The translations under genes were made by a program, and so were the position numbers. DNA of 64,000 nucleotides from Gammaproteobacteria bacterium (lineage in GTDB: Bacteria; Pseudomonadota; Gammaproteobacteria; JABHGC01), in assembly GCA_027077805.1 (NCBI GenBank), contig JALWTS010000035.1, positions 1 through 64,000 of the forward strand. The letters run 5' to 3'. Below, piece after piece: positions 10,658-19,601 of this stretch. Below the pieces are notes generated by a model. The model saw only the letters and a list, made by a program, of their open reading frames with translations, was not told the DNA's origin and did no database searches. Each line of letters begins with the position of its first letter. Positions within the stretch are counted from its first letter, which is position 1.

Positions 10658-10975
10658 ATGACTTATATCCAAATTCATTGCAGTTGCCCTGATATTGAAA
10701 CTGCCGAAAAAATTGCTAAATCACTAGTATCACAACAACTGGTTGCTTGTGCTCAAATCATCCCACAAATTACCTCAGTGTATCAGTGGAATCAACAAAT
10801 CGAAACAGCTACTGAAAGTTTGTTACTATTAAAAACTACCCAAATTCATTATCCAAAAATTGAAACCGTTATTTTAGACTTACATCCTTATGAACTTCCT
10901 GAAATTATAACAGTCCCTATACAACAAGGTTTCTCTTCTTATTTAACATGGATTCAACAATGCACTACCGCCTGA
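10658..10975 (+). CDS. cutA: Divalent-cation tolerance protein CutA
   Basis: CutA is a small trimeric protein of uncertain role, first linked to copper tolerance. It often sits beside dsbD in gammaproteobacteria, as it does here. The start at 10658 gives 105 residues and puts CSCPDIETAEKIAKSLVSQQ near the N-terminus as in the family. Further landmarks are QLVACAQIIPQITSVYQW, SLLLLKTT, and HPYELPEIITVPI near the end. In-frame alternatives at 10643 (ATG) and 10622 (TTG) add up to 12 residues. None has a convincing ribosome-binding site, so the exact start is unsure. Confidence 0.92.
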   Translation: MTYIQIHCSCPDIETAEKIAKSLVSQQLVACAQIIPQITSVYQWNQQIETATESLLLLKTTQIHYPKIETVILDLHPYELPEIITVPIQQGFSSYLTWIQQCTTA

Positions 10976-12912
10976 TCATTATTTTTATACTTCTTTATAG
11001 CAACATTAGTAGCAGTTTTGCTTTAAATGGCCATGATATTTTAAGCAAAGAACAAGCCTTTCAACTGAAGCATTATCAATTGTCTGAGGATAAAAGCAAT
11101 TTAAGCCTTTCCTGGGAAATCGCACCAGAGTATTACCTCTACCAACATCGGTTTCAATTTAAAGCGAATAACTCTGATATAATATTAGGGCAAGCTGTCT
11201 TACCTCAAGGGATAAGCAAACATGATGAGGCATTTGGCGATGTGATTATTTATCGTAATCAAGTGGATATTAACTTACCCATTCGCCACAACGATACGGT
11301 CAATCGCTTTGATTTAACCGCAAGTTGGCAAGGTTGTGCGGATCAAGGCGTTTGTTATCCACCACAAACCCAAACCTTAAGCATTGATCTCAATACGACT
11401 CGTGCAGCGATTAATCAACAAGCTGTTAAAAATTTTGACCAATTTATTCATTCCATTCAAACACAATCAAACTCAGTGACCGCAAAAACTGACCCTAATT
11501 CCAATCTTAATCCTAATCCTGATTTAACTGACTTACAAGCAAGGCAAAATAAACAACGCCCACAAGCAATACCCAATATCGCCCAAAATCAAATTAAGAC
11601 TAATTTATCTGAAGAAGACAAATTAGTCGCCTCATTAAAAAATGACAATGTCTTTTGGGTAATGTTAAGTTTTTTTGGTTTTGGTGTGTTATTAGCGTTT
11701 ACGCCTTGTGTTTTTCCAATGATTCCAATTTTATCCAGTTTAATTGTGGGACAAAATAATCCCAGCTTTAAAAAAGCACTGAGCTTATCCATTATCTATG
11801 TCATGGCAATGGCAATTGTTTATACCATTGCAGGGATATTAGCGGGATTGTTTGGACAAAATTTACAAGCACAATTACAAAATCCTTGGGTGATTAGCAT
11901 ATTTAGTGGCGTATTTGTATTACTCGCACTGTCTATGTTTGGACTTTACGACTTACAAGTCCCTGCGAGTATTCAAGCCAAAATTACCCAATTAAGTAAT
12001 CAACAAAAACAACAAAGTTATATTGGCACGGCGATTATGGGCGGTTTATCGGCATTAATTGTTGGCCCTTGTGTTGCTCCGCCATTGGCTGGTGCCTTGA
12101 TGTATATTGGCCAAACAGGTGATGCCATGTTTGGTGGCATAGCATTGTTGGCCTTAAGTTTCGGCATGGGATTACCTTTGATTGTAGCAGGTGTATCATC
12201 TGGACAATTATTAGTAAAAAGTGGCCATTGGATGAATAATATTAAAGCAATTTTTGGGGTGTTATTATTGGGTTTGGCAATTTGGTTATTAGAACGAATT
12301 TTACCTGCTAGTATCATTTTATTGCTTTGGGGCTTATTATTTACTATGACTGCCATTTATATGGGTGCGATTGAACCCATGCCGATTGAAGCGACTGGTT
12401 GGAAAAAACTGCAAAAAGGCTTAGGCTTAGCGATACTGATCTACGGTTGTAGTTTAATTATTGGTGCCAGTGCGGGTGGAAGCAATCCCTTACAACCCCT
12501 TGAAACATTTGCAACAAATACCAACACCACAAGCAACACAACAAGGCTTAAAGTAACAACGGTCAAGAATTTAGATCAGCTACAACAGCAGTTTGCATTA
12601 GCAAAAATCCAACAAAAACCGCTAATTTTGGACTTTTATGCCGATTGGTGTGGTTATTGTAAAACGCTGGATCGCCATACCTTTAGCGATCCGAACGTAC
12701 AACAAGCACTTGATAATAGTATTTTCGTTAAGGCAGATGTTACCGAATTGAATGCTGAAACGGATGCTTTAAAACAAGCATATAATGTTTATAACCCCCC
12801 TAGTATTTTATTTTTTAATAAAAAAGGCATAGAAAATAAGCATCAACGTATCGCCAGATATGTTGATGCCAAAGAATTTTTACAAATTTTAGATAAGGCA
12901 TTTGAGCAATGA
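10960..12912 (+). CDS. dsbD: Thiol:disulfide interchange protein DsbD
   Basis: DsbD carries electrons from cytoplasmic thioredoxin across the inner membrane to periplasmic DsbC, DsbG or CcmG-type proteins. Three modules are visible. First is a signal peptide and periplasmic alpha domain with the Cys pair in QGCADQGVCYPP. Next is a membrane beta domain of about eight helices with the buried Cys motifs FTPCVFPMIP and GPCVAPPLAG. Last is a thioredoxin-like gamma domain with DWCGYCKTLD. It is longer than E. coli DsbD because of an Asn/Pro/Gln-rich linker after the alpha domain. The start overlaps the end of cutA; an ATG at 10948 is also possible. A TlpA-type thioredoxin gene overlaps its end. Confidence 0.96.
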   Translation: MHYRLIIIFILLYSNISSSFALNGHDILSKEQAFQLKHYQLSEDKSNLSLSWEIAPEYYLYQHRFQFKANNSDIILGQAVLPQGISKHDEAFGDVIIYRNQVDINLPIRHNDTVNRFDLTASWQGCADQGVCYPPQTQTLSIDLNTTRAAINQQAVKNFDQFIHSIQTQSNSVTAKTDPNSNLNPNPDLTDLQARQNKQRPQAIPNIAQNQIKTNLSEEDKLVASLKNDNVFWVMLSFFGFGVLLAFTPCVFPMIPILSSLIVGQNNPSFKKALSLSIIYVMAMAIVYTIAGILAGLFGQNLQAQLQNPWVISIFSGVFVLLALSMFGLYDLQVPASIQAKITQLSNQQKQQSYIGTAIMGGLSALIVGPCVAPPLAGALMYIGQTGDAMFGGIALLALSFGMGLPLIVAGVSSGQLLVKSGHWMNNIKAIFGVLLLGLAIWLLERILPASIILLLWGLLFTMTAIYMGAIEPMPIEATGWKKLQKGLGLAILIYGCSLIIGASAGGSNPLQPLETFATNTNTTSNTTRLKVTTVKNLDQLQQQFALAKIQQKPLILDFYADWCGYCKTLDRHTFSDPNVQQALDNSIFVKADVTELNAETDALKQAYNVYNPPSILFFNKKGIENKHQRIARYVDAKEFLQILDKAFEQ

Positions 12913-13424
12913 AACCTTTAATCGTGCTAGTTGCTTTGCTGGGATTAGGTTTAGGATTTAGCATGGCTTTATGGCTAAACCCATCTGCAAGCACAAGCAA
13001 TTCAAAGCTAAGTGAAAATTTTATTGACTTTACCTTAACCGATATTGAGGGTAATACTCATACTTTATCCCAATGGCAAGACAATATTATTGTACTTAAT
13101 TTTTGGGCCACTTGGTGCCCACCTTGTCGTAAAGAAATTCCTAGCTTTATCAAGTTACAAACCCAATATAAAGATCGTAAAGTACAGTTTGTCGGACTTG
13201 CAGTGGATACGGCTGAGAATGTCCGTCAGTTTCAAGCACAATATAAAATCAATTATCCGCTACTTTTAGGTGATAACATTCTGAAAATTAGCTATGATTA
13301 TGGTAATTTATCAGGAAGTTTGCCATATACTGTGATGATTAATCGCAAGCAACAAATTATATTTTCACATTTAGGTGAACTCTCTGAAATGGAACTAAAA
13401 ACTCAAATTGAAAATTTGCTTTAA
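12909..13424 (+). CDS. TlpA/ResA-type thioredoxin-like protein, membrane anchored
   Basis: This 171-residue protein has one N-terminal hydrophobic segment (about 3-22), which looks like an uncleaved anchor. A periplasmic thioredoxin fold follows with the active site WATWCPPCRKEIPSF. SGSLPYTVMI supplies the cis-proline region before the last strands. The ATGA overlap with the dsbD stop suggests DsbD keeps it reduced. Likely work is reduction of cytochrome c apoproteins or other periplasmic thiols. The name cannot be narrowed further by eye. Confidence 0.9.
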   Translation: MKPLIVLVALLGLGLGFSMALWLNPSASTSNSKLSENFIDFTLTDIEGNTHTLSQWQDNIIVLNFWATWCPPCRKEIPSFIKLQTQYKDRKVQFVGLAVDTAENVRQFQAQYKINYPLLLGDNILKISYDYGNLSGSLPYTVMINRKQQIIFSHLGELSEMELKTQIENLL

Positions 13425-13512
13425 TTGCGAACAAAAATCATATTATTGCAATTAAAAGTAGCTATTTTGTTGCTAAAATTCAAAAATAATAGCTGATTTT
13501 GAAAACTTGCGG

Positions 13513-13518
13513 TATAAT
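13513..13518 (+). promoter_or_regulatory. Candidate -10 element for the aroQ-accB-accC operon
   Basis: A perfect TATAAT lies 32 bases before the aroQ start codon in the 125-base gap after the TlpA-like gene. I see no good -35 hexamer at 16-18 bases upstream (the region reads TAGCTG), so the promoter assignment rests on the -10 alone. The gap also holds weak inverted repeats, TTAATTGC (13421-13428) and GCAATTAA (13448-13455), which may help end the upstream transcript. Confidence 0.35.
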
Positions 13519-13549
13519 AGATACATAAATTAATAATAAAGACAAACGA

Positions 13550-13993
13550 ATGGCAACTATTCTTGTACTTAATGGACCAAATCTAAATTTATTAGGGGTA
13601 AGAGAACCAGAGGTTTATGGTAAAACCAATCTTGCCACTATTCAACAACAATTAGAAACCTTAGCCCAAAGCAGAGGGCATCAAATTCAATTTTTTCAAA
13701 GCAACGCGGAATATCAATTAGTCGAAACCATTCATCAAGCCTATCACAACCAGCTTGATTATATTATTTTCAATCCTGCGGGTTATACTCATACCAGCAT
13801 CGTATTAAGGGACGCATTGCTTGCGACTCAAATTCCATTTATTGAGGTTCATTTATCTAATATTTATCAACGAGAAGCCTTTCGTCATCACTCCTATTTT
13901 TCGGATATTGCCCAAGGAGTGATTTCAGGATTGGGTACTTATGGCTATCAACTCGCTTTAGAGGCAGCTATTGCCCAAATAGAACTTAAATAA
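13550..13993 (+). CDS. aroQ: Type II 3-dehydroquinate dehydratase
   Basis: AroQ removes water from 3-dehydroquinate in the shikimate pathway. It is a dodecameric cytoplasmic enzyme. The 147-residue protein has the family start [20 protein letters not shown] with the catalytic Arg/Tyr loop. It also has [33 protein letters not shown] and [17 protein letters not shown] with its catalytic His region. The gene leads the aroQ-accB-accC group typical of gammaproteobacteria. It is followed by accB after 22 bases. Confidence 0.97.
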   Translation: MATILVLNGPNLNLLGVREPEVYGKTNLATIQQQLETLAQSRGHQIQFFQSNAEYQLVETIHQAYHNQLDYIIFNPAGYTHTSIVLRDALLATQIPFIEVHLSNIYQREAFRHHSYFSDIAQGVISGLGTYGYQLALEAAIAQIELK

Positions 13994-14015
13994 TTAACAG
14001 TAAAACAGGTTATCC

Positions 14016-14462
14016 ATGGATATTCGTAAGATAAAAAAACTTATTGAACTGATTCAAGAATCTGATATTGCAGAACTTGAAATCCAAGAAGGTGAAGAGT
14101 CAATTCGTATTAATCGTTATTCTCAAGCCTCACCCGTAACGGTTGCACCGACAGTAATGCCTGCGGCAACTGGCTTTGATAGTCATACTTCAACGACGAC
14201 TAGCACAAATGAAGAAGAACCCTGCCCAGACCATATTCTCCATTCGCCTATGGTCGGCACATTTTATCGTGCCCCTTCACCTACGAGCAAAAACTTTGTA
14301 GAAAAGGGTCAAACCGTTGAAATTGGCGATACCTTATGTATTATTGAGGCAATGAAAATCCTTAATGCCATTGAATCCGATAAAGCAGGAACTGTTGTTG
14401 ATATTTTAGTCGAAAATGGTCAACCCGTTGAATATAACCAACCTTTATTTATCATTGAATAA
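14016..14462 (+). CDS. accB: Biotin carboxyl carrier protein of acetyl-CoA carboxylase
   Basis: AccB carries the biotin that shuttles carboxyl groups between AccC and the AccAD transferase at the start of fatty acid synthesis. The 148-residue protein has an N-terminal [16 protein letters not shown] helix and a flexible Thr/Ala/Pro-rich linker (about 40-70). The biotinyl domain carries the modified lysine in EAMKILN, with the thumb segment [14 protein letters not shown] before it. It sits between aroQ and accC in the usual order, with 17 bases to accC. Confidence 0.97.
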   Translation: MDIRKIKKLIELIQESDIAELEIQEGEESIRINRYSQASPVTVAPTVMPAATGFDSHTSTTTSTNEEEPCPDHILHSPMVGTFYRAPSPTSKNFVEKGQTVEIGDTLCIIEAMKILNAIESDKAGTVVDILVENGQPVEYNQPLFIIE

Positions 14463-14479
14463 TTCTGACAGGTGTACTT

Positions 14480-15820
14480 ATGTTAGAAAAAGTCATTATT
14501 GCAAATCGAGGAGAGATCGCTTTAAGAATCCTCAGAGCCTGTCGAGAACTTGGGATTAAAACCGTAGCGGCACATTCTGATGCTGATCGTGATTTAAAAC
14601 ATGTGTTATTGGCAGATGAATCCGTCTGCATAGGTCCTGCGGCATCGAATGAAAGCTATTTAAATATTCCTGCCTTAATTAGTGTGGCAGAAGTTACCGA
14701 TGCCGTTGCAATTCACCCAGGCTATGGTTTTTTATCTGAGAATGCTGATTTTGCGGAACGAGTGGAACAAAGCGGTTTTACCTTTATTGGTCCTAAAGCG
14801 GAAACCATTCGCATGATGGGAGATAAAATTTCAGCCATTCAAGCGATGAAAAAAGCAGGGGTTCCTTGTGTCCCCGGTTCAGATGGCCCATTATCCGATG
14901 ATCCTGATGAAAATTTAAAACTTGCCCGAAATATTGGTTATCCAATTATTATTAAAGCGTCAGGTGGTGGCGGTGGTCGTGGCATGCGAGTGGTTTATTC
15001 CGAAGGAGCCTTACTTAATTCCATTGCACTGACTCGTTCTGAAGCAGCAAGCACTTTTGGTAATGACATGGTTTATATGGAAAAATTTCTGGAAAATCCA
15101 CGCCATATTGAATTTCAAGTCTTATCCGATCAATATGGCAATGCCATTCATTTAGGGGAACGTGATTGTTCAATGCAACGTCGTCATCAAAAAGTAGTAG
15201 AAGAAGCCCCTGCCCCAGACATCACCCCTGAACAGCGACATAATATGGGTTTACGTTGTGCTCAAGCCTGCCAAAACATTCAATACCTAGGCGCAGGAAC
15301 GTTTGAGTTTTTATACGAAAAAGGCGAATTTTACTTTATTGAAATGAATACCCGTATTCAAGTTGAACATCCTGTCACTGAAATGGTGACAGGTGTGGAT
15401 TTAGTCAAAGAGCAACTACGCATTGCCAGTGGTGAGGCATTATCTTATCAACAAGCCGATATTAAAATTCAAGGTCATGCAATGGAATGCCGAATCAATG
15501 CCGAAGATCCAGAAACCTTTATGCCATCACCAGGAAAAATTAAACAATTTCATATGCCAGGTGGTCCAGGTATTCGGGTTGATTCCCATATTTACAACGG
15601 CTATACCGTCCCTCCCTATTACGATTCTATGATTGGTAAATTAATCGCTTATGGTGAAAATCGTAACTCTACGATTGCTAGAATGCGTAATGCTTTAAAT
15701 GAAATCGTCATTGAAGGCATTAAAACGAATATTCCACTGCATCAAGATATTATGAAAGATGCCAGTTTTACCGCTGGGGGCGTTAATATTCATTATTTAG
15801 AGAAAAAACTTAATCTCTAG
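14480..15820 (+). CDS. accC: Acetyl-CoA carboxylase biotin carboxylase subunit
   Basis: AccC carboxylates the biotin on AccB using ATP and bicarbonate. The 446-residue ATP-grasp enzyme starts [20 protein letters not shown]. It has the glycine-rich lid [14 protein letters not shown], the [15 protein letters not shown] segment, [19 protein letters not shown] with metal-binding Glu residues, and [11 protein letters not shown] with catalytic residues. Length and order match the E. coli enzyme (449). It follows accB and precedes prmA by about 40 bases. Confidence 0.98.
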   Translation: MLEKVIIANRGEIALRILRACRELGIKTVAAHSDADRDLKHVLLADESVCIGPAASNESYLNIPALISVAEVTDAVAIHPGYGFLSENADFAERVEQSGFTFIGPKAETIRMMGDKISAIQAMKKAGVPCVPGSDGPLSDDPDENLKLARNIGYPIIIKASGGGGGRGMRVVYSEGALLNSIALTRSEAASTFGNDMVYMEKFLENPRHIEFQVLSDQYGNAIHLGERDCSMQRRHQKVVEEAPAPDITPEQRHNMGLRCAQACQNIQYLGAGTFEFLYEKGEFYFIEMNTRIQVEHPVTEMVTGVDLVKEQLRIASGEALSYQQADIKIQGHAMECRINAEDPETFMPSPGKIKQFHMPGGPGIRVDSHIYNGYTVPPYYDSMIGKLIAYGENRNSTIARMRNALNEIVIEGIKTNIPLHQDIMKDASFTAGGVNIHYLEKKLNL

Positions 15821-15860
15821 TTAAAATTAAAATTAAACAGTAAAATAAGGATTTTAAGTC

Positions 15861-16745
15861 ATGGTTTGGCAACAACTCAAACTGACCGTCTCTAAAGCCA
15901 TGACTGAAAATTTATCGGACTGGCTCACTGAACAAGGGGCATTAGCGATCACCCTTATTGATCATGCCGATCAGCCAATTTATGAGCCACAACCCCAACA
16001 AACTCCATTATGGGAGAGGGTTGATATGATCAGTTTATTTGATAGTGCCACTGATCTCGCTTATATTAAATTAGCATTACATGAAACCTTGCCTGCTGAA
16101 GTTTTTCAAAGTTTAGAACAGCAACAACTGGCAGAAATTGATTGGGAAAATGCCTGGAAAATCAATGCCAAAGCAATGACTTTTGGGCAAAAATTAACCA
16201 TTTACCCTTCTCATTGTGAGATTAATAAAAAACCACCGCATTGCTATTTACGCTTAGACCCTGGACTCGCCTTTGGAACAGGGAGTCATCCTACGACAGC
16301 CTTATGTTTACAATGGTTGACCCAACATAGTGATCAATATCAGCAAGTGATTGATTATGGTTGTGGTTCTGGAATTTTAAGCCTAGCAGCTTTAAAATTA
16401 GGTGCTTCTAAAGTATGGGCAGTTGATTATGATCCACAAGCACTCGCCGCAACCCAAAATAATGCCCAAAATAACCAACTACTTACCGATAATTTAATCA
16501 TTGTATTACCAGAAGCCATGCCAACCATAACAGTTGACTTAGTGATTGCCAATATTTTATTGAATCCCTTGCTTGAAAAAGTGCAACAATTTGCTCATTA
16601 TCTCTCATCAGGCGATCATTTAGTTTTATCTGGAATTTTAGTCGAACAACAAGGTCAAATCGCTCATGCTTATCAAGCTGACTTTACCCAATCAACTTGG
16701 TTAGAACAAGAGGGTTGGCTGTTATATCATGCTATACGAAAATAA
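15861..16745 (+). CDS. prmA: Ribosomal protein L11 methyltransferase
   Basis: PrmA trimethylates residues of ribosomal protein L11. The 294-residue protein has the small N-terminal substrate-recognition domain, a linker, and a Rossmann methyltransferase domain. The methyltransferase domain carries LRLDPGLAFGTGSHPTTALCLQWL, split here as LDPGLAFGTGSHPTT, then VIDYGCGSGILSLAALKLGA for SAM binding and VIANILLNPL for the acceptor site. It is commonly found downstream of accBC. The stop codon is two bases before the ATG of the zinc-ribbon gene. Confidence 0.96.
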   Translation: MVWQQLKLTVSKAMTENLSDWLTEQGALAITLIDHADQPIYEPQPQQTPLWERVDMISLFDSATDLAYIKLALHETLPAEVFQSLEQQQLAEIDWENAWKINAKAMTFGQKLTIYPSHCEINKKPPHCYLRLDPGLAFGTGSHPTTALCLQWLTQHSDQYQQVIDYGCGSGILSLAALKLGASKVWAVDYDPQALAATQNNAQNNQLLTDNLIIVLPEAMPTITVDLVIANILLNPLLEKVQQFAHYLSSGDHLVLSGILVEQQGQIAHAYQADFTQSTWLEQEGWLLYHAIRK

Positions 16746-16747
16746 TT

Positions 16748-17560
16748 ATGTACACCCAATGTCCTGAATGCCACACTGTATTTCGAGTCAAAGCGGAGCA
16801 ATTAGAAATTGCCCACGGTAAAGTGCGTTGTAGTCATTGTAATACCGTGTTTAATGCCTTAGAAACGCTAAAACAAGATAATCGAGATAATCAAAATAAG
16901 CAATATAAACACTCCCAAGCGAAGCAAGAAACTCAAACGTCCCAAGATACGATTACCAAGCCCCAAACCCATACTCAAGCGACTAAAGATAGTGAAGATA
17001 ATGATAGAACCCGTTATGCCAATTATTGGGATGATGAAGAAAGCCCATTTTTATTAGAAGATGAATTAGATTCTCAACTAAAAACGGCAAGGTTTGGCAC
17101 GCAACAATGGTTATATTTATTGGCAAGTTTGCTATTGATTGCCAGCTTTAGTTTCCAATCAATGTATTACTTACGCTTAAAACTCGCAGAAACCCAGCAA
17201 TGGCGACCTTGGGTAGAAAAAGTTTGTCAAATCGCCCAATGTCAACTCCCTAAACAACGAAATCTTAAGGCAATTGTGGTTAATCATTTAGACATCCGCC
17301 CGCATCCTATTGTAAAAAATGCCTTACTAATTAACTTAAGCCTAGTCAATCGTGCCAGTTTTCCCCAAGATTATCCCTTATTACAACTCAGTCTTACCCA
17401 TAGTAATGGCAAAGTGTTTGCCCAACGACGTTTTACCCCAGCGGAATATTTAAAAACCACCGAAACTAAGGTAATGAAAAGTCATCATCCTATTCATATC
17501 GTGTTAGAGTTAGGTGATCCAGGTCAGGAAGCGACTGGATTTCAAGTGGATTTTTTCTAA
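16748..17560 (+). CDS. Zinc-ribbon and DUF3426 domain membrane protein
   Basis: The 270-residue protein starts with a MJ0042-type zinc ribbon, CPECHTVFRVKAEQL and VRCSHCNTVFNAL, with four cysteines in two CxxC pairs. A charged, Gln/Thr-rich linker (about 45-90) follows, then one transmembrane helix (WLYLLASLLLIASFSFQS) and a C-terminal DUF3426 domain. Genes of this type commonly follow prmA in proteobacteria. Its function is unknown; the layout suggests a cytoplasmic sensor tied to an extracytoplasmic domain. The ATG at 16748 is preferred over a frame opening inside prmA, since the family begins directly with the ribbon. Confidence 0.88.
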   Translation: MYTQCPECHTVFRVKAEQLEIAHGKVRCSHCNTVFNALETLKQDNRDNQNKQYKHSQAKQETQTSQDTITKPQTHTQATKDSEDNDRTRYANYWDDEESPFLLEDELDSQLKTARFGTQQWLYLLASLLLIASFSFQSMYYLRLKLAETQQWRPWVEKVCQIAQCQLPKQRNLKAIVVNHLDIRPHPIVKNALLINLSLVNRASFPQDYPLLQLSLTHSNGKVFAQRRFTPAEYLKTTETKVMKSHHPIHIVLELGDPGQEATGFQVDFF

Positions 17561-18823
17561 GTGAGTAGGCATTATTTAGGCATTGATATTGGCACCTCAG
17601 GATGTCGTGCCATAGTCATCAATGCTGAAAAAACCATTCTGGCTGAAAGCCAGTTAAATTGGCTAAGGCAACAAAAAACTGATCCACAACATTGGTGGCA
17701 ACAAACGCAACAATTAATTCACAATATTGGCTTACAACTGCCACTCACAAGTATTAAAGCAATGGCAATTGATGCTACTTCGGCAACGGTATTCATGGTG
17801 GATCAAGGCAAAATTTTAAGCCCTGTGTTAATGTATTATGACAGTTGCCCAGAATTTTTACCAATGATTCAAAGGCATGCGCCTAAAGATAGCCCTGTAC
17901 AATCGGCCAGTTCTAGTTTGGCAAAATTACTATACTTTCATCAAACAGCCTTACCCAAAACCGCCAAACTTTGCCATCAAGCCGATTGGATTGTGGGTAA
18001 TTTAACAGGGAAATGGGGTATTAGTGATGCCAATAATGCCTTAAAACTAGGCTATGATCCTATGCGACAACAATGGTCAGACTGGTTAGTGAATGTTGGC
18101 ATTAATCCACAACAATTACCGAAAATTCAAGCCGTGGGCAGTGATATTCGTATGATCAATGACAGGATTGCCAAACAATTAGGCTTATCACCACAAACCC
18201 GTATTATTGCAGGAACGACGGATAGCAATGCGGGATTTTTAGCCACAGGTGCCAATCAAATCGGTGATGCGGTTACCTCTTTAGGCAGTACGATTGTTTT
18301 AAAAATTTTATCTAAACAAGCAATTTTTTCAGCCCAATATGGTATTTATAGCCATAAAATTTATGATTTATGGTTAGTCGGTGGCGCGTCTAATGCCGGG
18401 GGTGCCGTATTAAGCCAGTATTTTAGTGAAACCCAAATTAAAGACTGGGGACAAAATAATCCGAGAAAACCACTACTTGAGCTAGATTATTATCCATTGC
18501 CCCGTATGGGGGAACGTTTTCCGATTAATAATCCCCAATTATCCCCAAAATTATCGCCCCGCCCACCGCAAGATCAAGCGTTTTATCAAGCAATTTTAGA
18601 AGGATTTGCCAAAATTGAAGCCCAAGGCTATCAACAACTCCAACAACTAAGCACACCGCCTGCAAAAACAGTTTATACTATAGGGGGAGGTAGCCATAAT
18701 CATTTATGGCAACAATTAAGACAACATTATATGCCAAAGCAAATAATTCAGGCTGTACCCCAAGCTCAACCAGCTTATGGTTGTGCATTATTAGCCTTAC
18801 AAGCCGATCAAGCTAAAATCTAA
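17561..18823 (+). CDS. Short FGGY-family carbohydrate kinase
   Basis: The protein has the FGGY sugar-kinase fold. It has an N-terminal phosphate loop GIDIGTSGCRAIVIN (about 5-20), the segment ATSATVFMVD, and GTTDSNAGFLATGA. It also has SLGSTIVLKIL for nucleotide contacts and TIGGGSHNHLW near the C-terminus. At 420 residues it is shorter than xylulokinase or glycerol kinase (about 500). This resembles the cyanobacterial and plant XK-1 group shown to act on D-ribulose, but the substrate here is inferred, not shown. It starts with GTG directly after the stop codon of the zinc-ribbon gene. Confidence 0.85.
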   Translation: MSRHYLGIDIGTSGCRAIVINAEKTILAESQLNWLRQQKTDPQHWWQQTQQLIHNIGLQLPLTSIKAMAIDATSATVFMVDQGKILSPVLMYYDSCPEFLPMIQRHAPKDSPVQSASSSLAKLLYFHQTALPKTAKLCHQADWIVGNLTGKWGISDANNALKLGYDPMRQQWSDWLVNVGINPQQLPKIQAVGSDIRMINDRIAKQLGLSPQTRIIAGTTDSNAGFLATGANQIGDAVTSLGSTIVLKILSKQAIFSAQYGIYSHKIYDLWLVGGASNAGGAVLSQYFSETQIKDWGQNNPRKPLLELDYYPLPRMGERFPINNPQLSPKLSPRPPQDQAFYQAILEGFAKIEAQGYQQLQQLSTPPAKTVYTIGGGSHNHLWQQLRQHYMPKQIIQAVPQAQPAYGCALLALQADQAKI

Positions 18824-18856
18824 GATGATCTAAAATTAAGATAAGGAGATAACAAA

Positions 18857-19591
18857 ATGACAGGATTATTTTTAGGAAGCGGTTATTTTTTAAAAGGGTT
18901 ACATTTAATCAGTAAAAAATCCTTAATCCCATTTGTATTAATTCCATTATTCGTTAATACCATATTATTTGCGGTACTGATTTGGTATGGTGCTGAACAA
19001 TTTGATGCGGTTATGACTTGGTTATTTTCATTTTTACCCGACTGGCTTAATTGGTTAGAATATTTATTATGGCCATTATTTGCCATTACCGTAATTTTAA
19101 CGGCATTTTATACCTTTACAATGGTAGCAAATTTAATTGCGGCACCGTTTAATGGTTTATTAGCCCAAAAAACAGAAGAATATCTAACGGGTCAAAAACT
19201 TGAAGACAGCAGTGATTCTAGTTTTATGCAAGTTCTTAAAGATATTATTCCCAGTATCTTAATCGAAATTCGCAAAATCCTATATTTTATGACCCGAGCC
19301 ATCCCAGTGTTAATTTTATTTGTCATCCCAGTAGTCAATGTGATAGCACCCATTTTATGGGTATTACTCAGTGCTTGGTTTTTCACCCTAGAATATGCCG
19401 AATATCCTATTGGCAATCATGGTATTTCCTTTAACGATCAACTAACTAAAATGCGGCAAAAACGTTTGATGTCCTTAGGTTTTGGTGGTTCAATATTATT
19501 AATGACCATGGTACCATTTATTAATTTTTTAGTCATGCCTGTGGCGGTTTGTGGCGCCACTGCCATGTGGGTCAAACAATGGAAAGAATAA
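18857..19591 (+). CDS. cysZ: CysZ-type sulfate transporter family membrane protein
   Basis: This 244-residue inner-membrane protein has the EI24/CysZ layout. It starts GLFLGSGYFLKGLHLISKKSLIPFVLIP with several long hydrophobic segments. It also has AAPFNGLLAQKTEEYLTG (conserved cytoplasmic loop) and the SAWFFTLEYAEYPIGNHGISF region. E. coli CysZ conducts sulfate for cysteine synthesis. A good AAGGAG site precedes the ATG. No other sulfate assimilation genes are adjacent, although cysC occurs 34 kb away in the polysaccharide locus. Confidence 0.88.
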   Translation: MTGLFLGSGYFLKGLHLISKKSLIPFVLIPLFVNTILFAVLIWYGAEQFDAVMTWLFSFLPDWLNWLEYLLWPLFAITVILTAFYTFTMVANLIAAPFNGLLAQKTEEYLTGQKLEDSSDSSFMQVLKDIIPSILIEIRKILYFMTRAIPVLILFVIPVVNVIAPILWVLLSAWFFTLEYAEYPIGNHGISFNDQLTKMRQKRLMSLGFGGSILLMTMVPFINFLVMPVAVCGATAMWVKQWKE

Positions 19592-19601
19592 AGCATTAGT
19601 T

